A stretch of 64,000 nt of DNA. It comes from Lepeophtheirus salmonis (Eukaryota; Arthropoda; Copepoda; Siphonostomatoida; Caligidae). Positions within the stretch are counted from its first letter, which is position 1; each line of letters opens with the position of its first letter. This document shows, piece by piece, positions 1 to 11,533 of the stretch. Position numbers and translations under genes: made by a program. Where the stretch lies: assembly GCF_016086655.4 (NCBI RefSeq), contig NC_052143.2, forward strand, positions 25,063,886-25,127,885. Reading direction: 5' to 3'. The notes beneath the pieces are model-generated. The model worked only from the letters and a program-made list of their open reading frames with translations, searched no databases and was not told the origin of the DNA.

Positions 1-421
1 TCGATAGGGAACTTACTGAAAATAATGTATTTTCTGTTTTTTACAGAGCCCAAAATTTCTGTTTTACATTCTCTGAGAATACAACGATCTGAAATTCTCA
101 AAGAATCTAAAGCTTAAAAATGTTCAGAGTGAAACAATGTTTAAACCAAATATATAAACTTATCCAGTTTATAGTACATTCAATGGAGTATGTTTACAAA
201 GTTATAAAAAGGAAAAAAATAATGTTATAACAATTAATCCGTAAGTACGGTCTATGATTTTCCATTCCATCTCCCAAACTTTCATTCAAGAAGAGAAAGA
301 AAATAGGTTAGAAAGTATATAGGAATGTGAAATTGACGTCATTATTTCTTCTTTTAATTTTGTTAGTAATTTTTCCATTTCGTCACATTTCCAATTGCCA
401 TATTATTGCGTCGAGAAGAAA

Positions 422-533
422 TAAAATTTTATTATTTTCAAAAAATTTAAGTTTTTGAGAATAGCTAAGAATTATTGAAATTTTTTTCCGAAAAATTTTA
501 TATTTAATTTTTTTTTTTCAAAATTTTTTATGC
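422..533 (-). repeat. Partial copy of the abundant A/T-rich CAGGGG-end repeat
   Basis: Alternating poly-T and poly-A blocks carry the signature phrase GAGAATAGCTA followed by TTGAAATTTTTT, which recurs inside the better preserved copies (for example 21.7-22.2 kb and 25.6-26.1 kb). Neither terminal sequence is present, so this is an internal fragment. Orientation is inferred from the phrase. Confidence 0.35.
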
Positions 534-610
534 CGTGTGCAGCGAAAAAATCTTAACACTTTCAATCGAGAACTTTACAAATATGATGTCTTGGCTACCT
601 TAATCACCGA

Positions 611-760
611 TTTAGGTCCCCTTGGGAGCAATGATGACTTCTAGGCGGCCACAGAAGGTGTTGTACCCATTGCACATGTAACCCTCAGACATGGAATCCC
701 AGTACTGGTTGACGGTGTCCTTGAGGCTATTAATATTTGGGTGACTGGTGGTGCATCTCA
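611..760 (-). mobile_element. Tc1-like transposase, C-terminal fragment
   Basis: The minus strand reads about 49 codons in one frame to a TAA at 611-613. It contains TSHPNINSLKDTV, then WDSMSEGYM and a closing GRLEVIIAPKG. This is the pattern at the C-terminal end of many invertebrate Tc1-like transposases, where a helix with the W..M phrase precedes a final RLE.VI...GG. The catalytic core and N-terminus are absent. The same tail pattern recurs at 12.9, 36.5, 40.6 and 56.1 kb on the plus strand. No terminal inverted repeats were found. Non-functional fragment. Confidence 0.6.
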
Positions 761-1014
761 TTGGAATTTTACTTTTGAAAAATTTGAAATAATAAAATGT
801 GTACGATTAGGTAAGATCAACCCAGTAGTAATCACAATAAAAAATATCCTATTGCATAATTTGGTGAAAAAAGAATTACTTTGACTTTTAATTCTTTAAA
901 GAAAAAAAGTTATTCCTTAAAATGAAGTCTCGTACCAAAAAAGAAAAAAAAAAAAGAATCAGTCGAATTTGGATTTTTATAAAAAGAAAAAAATATTGTC
1001 GAAAAGGCCATGAG

Positions 1015-1800
1015 AAAGATGGTTCATGAGGTTGGGGTGTTTCGACGAGAAACCAACTATGTTTAGGGAGGTTTGGGAGGATAAAACCGTATTGTCAACA
1101 TAAGCGACAGCTTCTTTGCAAGGTCATAATGACCAAGAGCCTGAACCAGGCGAATATGCTTCTGAAATTCCTGAATTCTTGTAAGCACGTTTCAATTATT
1201 TCAACTGACGAGAAGATCTTCACTGTGGTGTTGGCTTATAGTCACAAAGAGCAAGTGCTGGGTTGCAGGATTGAGGACATTCCCCCGAATGGGTGCAACG
1301 TTTTCAGAGGTCAAAAGCTAGCTTCGGTGATGGTCTGGACCGGTATCACGGGATGAAGACGCTCTTGATCTTCCTTTTGAGGGTGTGAACGTGTTTTTCT
1401 GGACATTTATCAGTCCCAAGTACTTCCCTGGATCCAGGAACATCACTGGAAGGGTCTTACAGCTTTCAGTAGGACGGAGCACCTTCACATATTTCAAAGG
1501 CTTTGCAAGTGTTGTGCTAAACCACTTTTGAGTACTTTTGGAGTAAGGGCATGTATCCCCCTTCTTTCCAAGTACATATCTCAACGTAGTTTACTTTTCC
1601 ATATAGCCAATTCTGGAGAAGGAATTTAGTGTGACTTCCTACCGCATCGTCGACAACTTGAAGCCCGCCATAGTGTCCTCATGTGAAAACTTGTCGGAGG
1701 AGACCATCCGTACAGTGGGTAAAGTAGTTCTGAACCGTCTGAGAGCTGTAGTTGCCTCAAATTTTGGCCACTTGGAATGAACTGGCCCGCATTTTTAAAT
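1015..1800 (+). mobile_element. Decayed Tc1-like transposase (nearly full span)
   Basis: Pieces of a Tc1/mariner-superfamily transposase appear in order across shifting frames. A helix-turn-helix-like start (MRKMVHEVGV) lies near 1020. DEKIFTV with the first catalytic Asp of the DDE triad is at 1207-1227, and ASVMVWTGITG at 1324-1356. A degraded second-domain stretch with DGAPSH-like residues follows near 1470. A C-terminal NLKPAIVSSCENLSEET and RAVVASNFGHF end near 1780. An AATAAA-like signal follows at about 1845. Several frameshifts and stops make it non-functional. The third acidic residue is not identifiable. No target-site duplication was recognised. Confidence 0.7.
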
Positions 1801-1930
1801 GAAATGTATCACTGATTGCAATTTTATGAAAAGATGTTTCGAGAAATAAATATTTTTGTACTTTTTTGACTGTCGAAGTTGTCCTAAGACTTAGGGTGGG
1901 TCACCCTATTGTTATAGTGTAAATTTTTCG

Positions 1931-3270
1931 AAGGTAATACAAATTTGTATATATCATAAGGGAAATGACAACAAATGATCAATTGACGTCATCTATGGTA
2001 TCATAAAAAGCAAGGAGGAAAATATTTCACAAAGAACATAAATCTACTCAAGCTAATAGGGGCGTTTCACCACTTGGTGTATGGTTTTGGATAAGATTAA
2101 CACATCCTTGGTACAGAATCTAAAATAAAGGCCTATTTTTAGGATCAAAAGAAACCAATGATCAAAATGTATCAGTATTGTAGTATAACTAGAGTTTTGC
2201 CAGTCCTTATTTAGGACTGAGGACTGCAGTCCCGTCCAATTCAGTCTAGTCCCGTTCAATCCTGCATATCAGTCAGCCAATTGAGGTATTACTGTATACC
2301 TAAATGCATGATTCGTGTAAAAATATGAATATAATGATACAAAATTGGTATCTCCTTGACAATCTATGAAACTTTTATCTTTGAATAGAATGCTATGTTT
2401 TTTTTTTACATTTTTTTGCATTGGAGTTATGATGACATTGTGTCATTATTCATGAATTAAAAGGAAGTCTTCCAAAAAGTATATTGCTTTTAATATTATA
2501 AATAAGCTATATCTGTCAAATAAACTCAAGTTTGATCTTTTTTCACTGTTTAAAGGTCCTTGCATTGTAGGTATAGTATTTCTTTAAACACTTACTCATA
2601 CCTATTAAAGCTTGATAATAATGATTTTTATGTATACATATGTAGAGTCTTAAAATATCCGTTTTATAAATATCAATATAATTCAAATGAGCTCGCAATG
2701 TATCATTTGCCTAATGAAAAAATATTTATACATTTAGGTAGTGAGAAAGTAAATTCAATAAAGCAGTCTTAATCAAAAAAATTTGGATAAAAAAACTATT
2801 GGCAAATAAATAATCCTTTGATGCTCATTTGGAACAAAAACTAAAACGTAGATAAATAAATTAAAGTGAATACCTAATGTAATTGGAAAACAAAATAAAT
2901 TTCAATTCAATTAAATAATCCCGACACGTAAATATTTTTCTATTCTTTAATTCAATAATTATATATTAAGGGTGAATGATTTTAATCTTAACTGAAATCC
3001 ACAAATAAATGAATTTTATTCACTACTTGAGTCTTCAAAGTAGATTACTTATCATGATTTATCTAGACTAACTCCACATTTTGACGCATTGTTCACCAAG
3101 GTGCATAGCATATATTTATTAGTATACAATGTGCAGCAGGGAAATTTTTTGCGTAGTCTTTTTTTCTTTTTGCACTACTTAAGATTTCAGGTGATATCTG
3201 AAGCAATGTTCTGCTACATGTGTTGTTTGTCTTGTAGATTGTTTTAATTTGATCAAAATTAGACGAAAAA
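1931..3270. other. Gene-free AT-rich stretch
   Basis: No recognisable gene. It holds a partial TAGTGTTG-family repeat at about 2189-2265 (listed separately) and otherwise unstructured AT-rich DNA. Open frames up to 70 codons (for example 2560-2772) have no recognisable motif and are within chance expectation for this base composition. Confidence 0.6.
2189..2268 (+). repeat. Partial copy of the TAGTGTTG / GTCCTTATTTAGGAC repeat family
   Basis: It contains CAGTCCTTATTTAGGACTG, then a self-complementary GGACTGCAGTCC, then CCGTCCAATTCAGTCT. The same phrases occur in the same order at 31.6 kb and, inverted, at 60.0-60.2 kb. The right half of the element is missing. Confidence 0.6.
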
Positions 3271-3277
3271 TAGATGA

Positions 3278-3830
3278 ACAGGAATGAAAAGGGCAAAGGT
3301 TTCAGATCTGCTCGACGCGGATGTTGATCGAAAAAGAGTTTCAGACATTATCGGAGTGACTGTGAGACAGTTTGGAACATCAGGGTGGCCAAGGAGAATA
3401 GGAAAGGAGTTAAATTGAAGACAAGATGTGGAGATCTTCTCAGACAAGAAGGTTATGAACAACAGAAACGAAAAATTTATAGCAGTATCACCTGAGGGAG
3501 TCCAGGGCACCTTCAGGGCAAAATATCAGGCCCAAACAATGTGATTCGGAGTGGTGACCTCTGATGGGAAGAAAATAGAATCCCAATAAGAAAATCGAAG
3601 AAAAGGACTACTATAAGGTCATGAGGTAGAAAATCTTCCCCTGGCTGAAAGCTAACTATTCTTATCACAACTATGTGTAGACCAAAGACGGTGCCCCTAG
3701 CTATACGGCCTTTAAGACAACTGACTTCTACAATGATCACTTTGCTGACTTTTGAGACAGGATCTTCTGGCCCTCTTCCAGTCCTGATTTCAATACCCTT
3801 TTAGGCTTAGGTGTTGCTTCTCGATCTCAG
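3278..3830 (+). mobile_element. Decayed Tc1-like transposase
   Basis: An N-terminal helix-turn-helix reads RAKVSDLLDA then KRVSDIIGVT (3285-3365). IFSDKKV marks the first catalytic Asp region (about 3432). FGVVTSDGKKI follows near 3550, then YYKVMR and FPWLKANY in another frame. TKDGAPSYTA at about 3681-3710 holds the second catalytic Asp. HFADF and FWPSSSPDFN (about 3735-3790) are the pre-catalytic PSSPDLNP motif. The order and spacing match a complete Tc1/mariner-superfamily transposase. Several stops and at least two frameshifts are present, and the C-terminal tail is lost after about 3830. Open frames on the opposite strand here are shadows. Confidence 0.75.
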
Positions 3831-3839
3831 AAAATTTCC

Positions 3840-5225
3840 CTGTTACAATCTGTATTAAGGATAAGTCTAATATCATTATGGACCTTTTTATTGATCTCAT
3901 TCCTTGAAAAGTTTTCAAAATATGATTTCTATGATTCATTTAGTGCGTATAGTTATTTATGTTATGGCGACTAATGTATTTTTTTATTTTTTGCTGTTCC
4001 CCCCTTGTTAGTGTATTCAATGTCAGATATTTATAAAATGTATTGTACGTGTACTAAACTATAATATATAAAATTCGCGCAGCATTATATCATTTTATAA
4101 AGAGAAAGAAGGTTAACTACTTTATATTCTATACGCTTCGACTTTTCTTTTAGAAGTAGCGCTTATTAATTGCTTGTTCAGGGACCTAAGAAGGGTGTCT
4201 TTGAGTTAACTAATATAAACACGTACAATTAAGAGAAATCCAAACAAAAAAATCAGCAAAATTGATATTGTTTCATATTTAATTAATGCAAATAAAAGTA
4301 ATTTAAAGTGTGATGAATATGTGTATTTGGAGGTTGAGTGATTTAGCGTGAAATAAAACTTGCAATAAATCTATTTCTTAAGATATATTATAGCAAAACT
4401 GTATATATGCATAATGTTAATGTATTTAATGTATAACGAATCCAAAGTTAAAGATGAAAAATATCGCGCAACCTCTACCGTCTAGAAACATGTTTTAATA
4501 TCCGAAGGATTATAATGATGACATAAATTATTCAATAAGACATTTAAACTAACTAAGTGAACATTTATTGCCACTAAATGGCGCAGATACATATTTGAAG
4601 TTTAGTAAATAAACAATTAGTAATCAATTCAACTATTTTATTAAGTCGAAATGTTTTAATATTTTTACACATACTAATTACGAGTCTGTTTTACATATAT
4701 ACACAATATATATTTTATTTAGATATAGGGTCCATATTTATCAACAATGGACAGCCGATATTGGTGAAAGAGAACAGATGCAACATTTCATTTACACATT
4801 ATTGATAACAACAAAATTTTACCTATTTCAATAAAATATAGTCAAATGTGACCTTCAAATATCCATACTTTTTTATTCTATTCAATACGACTGAAAATAT
4901 TTTTGATAGTTACATAATTTGTTAAAAGGAGGAATCCATTTAATATTAATTAAGAGTGGGAAAAGGATATTTTTTGAAGACTCGAGGATTAGAGAATTAT
5001 TCGAATTTGTACGGTATATTCCATTTATGTATCTTTATAGTAATTTTCTGCTTCAGGAGTTAATGGATTTGATGACATAGAAGTTACTCTCAATGATAAC
5101 TATAACGTTCATCCTTTAATTATACTGTAGTGGTTCATGCTAGAACTAAGAAAAAGTTGTAGTATAATCTCCCCCGTCCTCACTCTTCAGTTAACGGATC
5201 GACTCCGGGTCCCTCCCTCCCATTA
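3840..5225. other. Gene-free AT-rich stretch
   Basis: No coding signal, known repeat or RNA gene was recognised. A brief ATG-led phrase near 4748 opens for only six codons. Base composition is uniform with its surroundings. Confidence 0.55.
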
Positions 5226-5229
5226 GAAT

Positions 5230-5475
5230 AATTTATAAGAGACAAACTCACAAACTTCTTGACATAATGAGACCTTTCATTTACTTTTATGATCCTCCAG
5301 ATTACTAAATGTCAAAGAGTCGAAATCCCTCTCTTCCAACTCCAATAATTAATATATTCTTCGATTTGCGAAGTTATTTCCTCATCAATTATTAAAAGAT
5401 TTACGATATTTGAATTTCAATGAATTGTATGACGTAAGGGCAAACTTATACAATATACCAGAATATTTTATTTGT
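5230..5475. repeat. Diverged relative of the 18.9 kb long-TIR element
   Basis: It shares ACTCACAAACTTCT, ATAATGAGACC and a TTATTAAAAG block with the copies at 18.94-19.48 kb and 44.5-44.7 kb. Its right end (TTTGAATTTCAA, then GTATGACGTAAGG, then CAAACTTATACAATATACC) aligns with the inverted end of the 19 kb element. Only the right end is convincing here. Confidence 0.5.
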
Positions 5476-5884
5476 GGGGTTCAGTTATGATTTAATGTAT
5501 TCAGCATAAATACTTTGATCATTTTCAAATTAAAGTAATTGAATGTATTCGCATAATTGATAATTTTAGAATGAACGATTATTATATAAGTTTATTGAGA
5601 CAAAAAAAAAAAAAAACTAGAATGGGAACTCGGTAGAGTAAAAAACCTCTGTTTAAAATCAAATTGAGTTATGTAACTCAATTTGTTTCAAAGTTATGGT
5701 CAAATGTGTATTTTTTAATTTGTTCTGGAGTAGGATCTTTCTCCCACATACTCCTCACTATTATATCTTTTCTTGTAAGTATCTTCTTCTTCCTCTATTT
5801 TATTCTCATTCATTCATTCAACTTTATCGTTAAATCAAGCGTTTTGTGTTACCTTAGCCTCTCAAAATTTAGCGGCCTCTGACT

Positions 5885-5975
5885 GTGACCGCATATAATC
5901 TTCATACCAAGTTTGATCAAAATCGATCCGTAACTTTTGCTGTAATTCTAAAGACTAACAATCAGAATAAAAAAC
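5885..5975 (+). repeat. Short repeat resembling a retrotransposon-tail sequence
   Basis: The run CATACCAAGTTTGATCAAAAT, with CGATCCGTAACTTTTGC and then ACTAACAATCAGA, resembles a sequence widely seen at the ends of dispersed invertebrate repeats, where it often leads into CAGA repeats. This is recollection of a pattern, not a database match. Confidence 0.3.
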
Positions 5976-5999
5976 AATAACCTTCGTTTTTCTTCGTTG

Positions 6000-8152
6000 G
6001 TGGAGGTAATGATTATAAATATTTAGTAGCTGACTGGGCTCTCGGGTTTCAATCATTTCATCTCTCTCTACTCTCATTCACACATTTATTAAAGCAAAGT
6101 AAGATATTGAATTATTTATTATGTAAGTTACATTGAATTTAAGTTCAATCCCAAAATATCACTATTACTTAACATTAAATTACAAATATGTGAGTCCATC
6201 GAATGACGTCATGCAGTAAGATAAAAATCTCACGTCGAATAATTTCAAATTTGAGAACCCTGATGGCTGGCGCCTTACATTAGGTTTTATTTTCTAACAT
6301 CATATTTTTGACTGTCTTTTTTTTTCTTTTTAATATACTTTTTGTTTTTGTTTAACATCAACCAATGTCATGAATCCAAGGACTCATCTTAGAGGAGTCC
6401 TTATTGAATCCTAGGCATTACTTGTGAACGTACTGTTGGCCTTCTCAGGCAGGAGTTAGTGAGACTGGAGCAACAAAGAAATTGTAGTTATCCAAACGTT
6501 CGGTTTGTCAATGGTGGTACATAGGTTTGACCAGGTTAACCTAAAAGCTGAGCAGTGTAGCAAATGATGGCATTGCAAAGTCTATGGGTAATTTTCATCA
6601 ATCTGTTTTTAAAATTTAAAAACGGCTCAGAGCCAATGGATTTTATTATAGTTTTTTTTCTTCTATTAAGACATAATTAATGAGACACCCTTCACAAATT
6701 ATAAGTAAAGTTTTAAATATAGTGTCGAAAAGCGTCTGTTAGCTTGAGTAGATTTTACATTTTGTTAATTCAGTTTAAAGGGGTGAGTTCATGGAGATTG
6801 TGCAGTTAGTTATAAAGTAATATTCAATGCTTCTTGCAGACAAATACAGTGTCACTCAGAAGACTTTGTACAAATATTGATCAAAAATGGGATGCGCATA
6901 TAGTGATCATTTTTAAATGTTGCAATTTTCATTCCCTGAACTGGACACAAACGTCGGTCCTAAGAATTTTTGTTCACCAATAGCATCAAAGATATCAGCA
7001 AGGGAAGTCCTCATCAAGTTTTATAACTCTAATAAATACTTTAGTTGGACATAATATTAATAATAATGGAAAAATATCGCATACAACATACTTAAAGTTT
7101 TACACAACTAATTCAATTGGTGAAGTGAGGTACTACATATTCAATTGGTGAAGTGAGGTACTACATATTCAATAATATTAATGAAAATTATGCCCTGTAA
7201 GGGGCATTTTACAATTTGGAACTTTCTCAAGGACCGATAACAAGAACCACTAGTCAAATACATCGGTGGATACTAATAACCCTATCATATTTTAAGAGAG
7301 TCCCCTTGAAATAATTGACCAATGATCCGAAAATGGTGTCGTAGTGAAGACAACTCACATTAGTTTTGAAACTATTTCCGAACGATGAATGTAATAATGG
7401 GTGATTTGAGCTAGATATCTACATAATATAAAATAGGAATGTAAATATGAGCTACAGTTTATGATCATTTCTCTCAAGTACAAATAGCAAATAGTTGTAG
7501 ATACACATCAATGTATGTATGTCTATTCAGAATCCACATTTATTATTTGAAGGAATTATTGTATTATTTTGTCTTGACCTTGAGACGAATAAAATACATA
7601 CATTACTCATTCGCCTGAATAGAAAATTTCAATATTTCAAAGTATATGTACAATATACACACAGAAATATGTATGTTTTTATGCCATAATACGTTATACA
7701 TAAATACAAATATTTGTTGTGTACTACATACTAAATTACATGTGTAAGATATGTAAGAAGCAAGGAGTTATTTTGTCACTCAATCATTTCCCAAGCATTA
7801 GAAATGGAACAAAGAGTTGATAAATAATAGAAGGTGGTGCACGCACGGGGATTACAGAACAAACAAACACACCATGTCCAGATTTTGTATCCTCTCGCAA
7901 CCTCGACTACCAAAAGGGAAAGGAACTATTTGAAATATGTATGCTAGCAGCTTGTTTTCTATATTTTTCTTGTTGCAACCTGTTAATTATAAATAACTAG
8001 GACAAGTACATACATGGCAATGCCTAGAGTTATTAGGCATCCAGGAATATACGAATTTTGCTCTAATTAAATAGAAGATACCTCCTCAACAAATTCCTAG
8101 TATGTTTCTCTGTTTTTAACGAGCACACTCACACGTAGCTACATACTCAAAA
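6000..8152. other. Gene-free stretch with a small tandem duplication
   Basis: No gene was recognised. It contains a 28-bp perfect tandem duplication at 7111-7166 and a short phrase at about 8087-8140 shared with 22.5 and 22.8 kb. Two short stop-poor frames (6413-6530 and 6830-7052, plus strand) look mildly protein-like, but they have no motif I know and are within chance expectation. Confidence 0.5.
7111..7166. repeat. 28-bp perfect tandem duplication (two units)
   Basis: Units 7111-7138 and 7139-7166 are identical and begin ATTCAATTGGTGAAG. A third unit would start ATTCAAT but diverges at once. It looks like recent slippage or a repair duplication. Confidence 0.95.
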
Positions 8153-8564
8153 CAGGGGCGTCAGCAGGATTTATATATTTTTTGTTTTAATTTTTAAATT
8201 TTTTTTTGGCTACACACATAAATCCCATGCTTAAATCTCAAATATTAAATTTAAAAAATTTAAAAAAAATCAAAAATCCACACGAATTCACACGAAATTT
8301 TAAAAATAATATTTTCTGGAAATACTTTCAGTAGATTTCAAATTTTGAAAGTCCGCAGTGATTGACAAAAATTAAATTCTTTGGAAAAAAAAAAAAAAAA
8401 AAAAAAAAAATCCACAGCTATTCATACAAAAAAAATTTTTGGAAAAAATTTCTTTAATTAAATTTCAAATATTTCAAATTTTAAAAAAATCTAATAAAAA
8501 ACAAAAATTACTTAATTTGGGGAGGGCTACAGCCCCTCCAGCCTACCTCCTACGGACTCCCCTG
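8153..8564 (+). repeat. Full copy of the A/T-rich CAGGGG-end repeat
   Basis: The left end is CAGGGGCGTCAGCAGGA. The right end is TCCTACGGACTCCCCTG, whose complement reads CAGGGGAGTCCGTAGGA, so the ends form an imperfect 17-bp terminal inverted repeat. The interior alternates poly-A/poly-T blocks with phrases such as TCCACAGCTATTCA and ends in GGGCTACAGCCCCTCCAGCC. A run of 26 A lies at 8385-8410. The ends resemble hAT-type termini, but no 8-bp target duplication was recognised. Frames reading through it are not genes. Confidence 0.75.
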
Positions 8565-10260
8565 TCATTGTTTATATTAAAAAAAGCTGAAATTTTACAC
8601 AGAAAAGAAGGATTTTGTTCCTCTCATTTCATCCTTCATCCTATGAGTAATCACATAATATTTGTAAATAAATAAATATATGTCAACATAACAGTTACAG
8701 TGTTAAACAGCAGAATCAATATTTGAATAATTATATTATATTGCTATTCAATATTTGCTAAATAATAATAACACATAAAAATCTGAAAAAAACAATAACA
8801 AATGTATTGAACAAATATCAACAACAACTACGTTTTATTAAAGCCTAAGGAAAAAAAAGAAAAAAGAAGACATTGATTGACGTCAAATTACTCTCAATGA
8901 AAGAGTAATTAACGTTAATGGGAGGGGATTAAAGAGAACATTTGTACTGAGAAAATTGAGGTTTTGCCAGAATATACAACAATTTACAAAATTGAATTGT
9001 CCATAAAAAGGATATAGAATAGATTTTAGGAGACCCTCTTCGAAATAGGGAAGGGCAGGCTCATTGTTTTTTCAATTTTTATAGTAAAATACCATTCTAA
9101 TAGAAAATTCTATATATATATATCAACAATTTATAGTTACCCCCCAATTTTCCGACTATTTTTCCATTTGTTCTTACTTGGAATAATAGGTGGGGATGAG
9201 GAGTGGTGACAGGCCTGCCTGGGGATGGGTTCATCCACTCATTTGTATGGAAGACAATCAATTTCGCATACAAGTGATGTTTGATCAAATTTTATGCATT
9301 AAATAACCTATGTAGGAGTCTCAAGTGCTATAATTAACTTTATAGCCCATGGATTCACCTCATCTTTAGTATTTTTCGTCGCAAGGGTTGTATATTTTTC
9401 TGTATCACTCGTCACATCCTCATAAACAAGGCATTATTACAATATTATCCTGATAATTTGGTTTTTGGTATGTCTACTAAATCCAGGAATTTGTTATCTG
9501 AATTTCTATCTACCATCTCTATTATTATCATCACTATAATTTTTGCTATCCCACTAATTATACCCTTACTCTTCATACAGCTCTTAACATACCACCAAGC
9601 TGCTAAAAAATACAAAAAGTAAATAATATTTTGTAATAAACTGAAGAAAAAACATCCTAAAACCTAAACTTTGAAGAGAAGATTATGAGTCTTTCATAAC
9701 CATAGACAACCTATACGTTCAAACTTTCTTTTTTATTATTTCTTTTAATATACAACAGCAACTCGTAGTATAAAAATATAGAATTAAAAAAATTGAATTA
9801 TTATTTATTTCATAATAAAATTTGACTAAATAATTATTATTCCCTTTTAAACTACAAATTTTGTCTTTATTATAGCTGACCAGCAGTAGTACCCTACATT
9901 TCTTGGAGTTATTATACGTCGTCAAGCAGATAAAATTTGCTATAAAGTTTGTATAGAAGAGAATTACCTAATAAAACATCAGTGTTACAAACCGTTTTTC
10001 GTGAGCACAAATAGTTACTCAATGCATTGATGTTCTCTCTTCAAGAACGAAAGAAGAATATGACGTGATTAGTAGTGATGTACAAATAATGCATTAAATG
10101 GAGCGAAATATACAAAAAAAAAAAAAAAAAAAAAAAAAAGGAAAATGCATATTAATACGCAGAAAAAGGCCAAAAATGCAAATAAATCCAGTAAAAAGTA
10201 TTTATTTTGGTTTTTAATAACTCTATCAAATTATAGTTTTGTTACTCCAGCAAGCCCTTA
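8565..10260. other. Gene-free AT-rich stretch
   Basis: No gene was recognised. The frame 9333-9623 (plus) lacks stops for about 96 codons and encodes a hydrophobic I/L/F-rich segment near its end. In AT-rich DNA such T-rich frames commonly look like membrane segments, so this is not called a gene. A 26-A run lies at 10114-10139. Confidence 0.5.
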
Positions 10261-10266
10261 TTCCAT

Positions 10267-10590
10267 TCAATGACCATATGATCCCTCAGGTGGTCCTCCG
10301 TTAACTTGTTCTCCCTTATTGGCGAGGGAGTCCTTGAAAATGCTAAAGGCTCTTTCAAAGTCCAAAGCTTTGATGTTGGAATTCTCCTTCATGCCAGACA
10401 CATTCTCACCAGAGAACACTAAGTCATTATAACTCATATCCTGGGTTCTTTTTGAGAATCTCTTCCGGCTTGTGGGCAAAATTGGAGATGGCCAGGCTCT
10501 TACGGACCTTTTTAATGATGGACAAGGTTTGGACATGAGATCATCTTCCCTAGAGCTAAGTGTATACACTATGCACTGAATATGGTGCTC
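10267..10590 (-). pseudogene. Unidentified coding remnant, frame-disrupted
   Basis: Two overlapping stretches on the minus strand look protein-like in different frames. One contains IIKKVRKSLAISNFAHKP then EEILKKNPGYEL. Downstream, in a second frame, is SGMKENSNIKALDFERAF then SLANKGEQVNGGPPEG. GC content is higher than the flanks. The pattern is what a frameshifted, decayed gene or transposon fragment would give. I do not recognise the family, and no start, splice site or terminal repeat can be assigned. Confidence 0.35.
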
Positions 10591-10802
10591 CCTGATGTGT
10601 ATCATATATATATATATATATTTACTTAAGAAATAACAATGTAGTTATATTTATGAAATCTCGTAGGCATTTGGAAGGTACCATCAAGCATGCATATCAC
10701 ATTAAAAAAGAAAAGTTACTACATATATAAATATGGTATAGAGTTTTATAAGAAATTTAATTTAAATCACTTCATTGCTATATCTTAGATCAAAAATATG
10801 TA

Positions 10803-11294
10803 CGAGGGTGATCTGAAATGTTTCCAATCTCAAGGTGAAAATGGCAGCACTCGTAAATCAAAGCTCGTCACATGTATTTAGTATCTGTTTACAGTTACTC
10901 ACCAAAGGTTCAGCCATTTTGGACATGAAGTTCTTATGTAAAAGTCGTTTGAGTGTGTGGATTCGAGTGTTTTTGTCAAAATGGACAAAATCAATTATCG
11001 AACTATCATTAAATATTTGTTTTTGAGAGTGTAACCTTATTATAGATTCAAACAAAATCAGACATATCAAGGCTTGTTGTGTTAAAATTTGACGCGTGTA
11101 ATACAACTTGGAGTAATTGAGCCAAAAACAAAAAATGTCTCATGAACAACTATTTTGAAGAAAAAAACGCCGGTTACTATTAGGAGGGGTTAGAGAGATG
11201 GGAGCATCGCTGGGAGAAGTGTGTTTAGTTACAAGGAGCCTATTTTGAAAATAAAAATTCTTAATTAGTTTGGAAACTTGTCAGACCTTTTTCG
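10803..11294 (+). mobile_element. Mariner deletion derivative with TA target duplication
   Basis: TA dinucleotides at 10801-10802 and 11295-11296 flank the element. The left end is CGAGGGTGATCTGAAATGTT. The right end, read inward on the other strand, is CGAAAAAGGTCTGACAAGTT. Inside, an ATG at 10981 opens MDKINYRTIIKYLFLR, the usual N-terminal start of a mariner transposase. The text then jumps to WEHRWEKCV and LQGAYFENKN near 11199-11260, the extreme C-terminus, with a stop between these two phrases. The catalytic domain is missing, so it could only move with transposase supplied in trans. A close relative with the same architecture lies at 52901-53384. Confidence 0.85.
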
Positions 11295-11533
11295 TATTTA
11301 ATATACATCAGGGAACACTATATACGCATGGAATATTTAATTAGATGACTACATTGTTATTTTTTGGATAAAAAGGACATTCCAGAAATATATTTTTACA
11401 TACAAGGTTTCCTTTATGAATATAGATATTAACAGAGTATAATCATATACATCTATAACACTATCGATAGTTTTTGACTGAAAAGTGGTTTTTCTTCTCC
11501 CTTATTCATTCAGCTTAATCTCCCGGTCTATTG

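Noticed and set aside
1318..1584. Minus-strand 88-codon open frame
   Set aside because: It is the antisense shadow of the Tc1-like transposase on the plus strand, whose motifs are readable in order.
5664..5882. Hydrophobic 72-codon frame looking like a membrane protein
   Set aside because: T-rich frames in AT-rich DNA give runs of F, L and I by chance. No start context, homology or conserved motif.
9333..9623. 96-codon plus-strand frame with a hydrophobic segment
   Set aside because: By a rough estimate from the stop frequency, about a dozen frames this long are expected by chance in 64 kb of such DNA. No motif or clear splice site.
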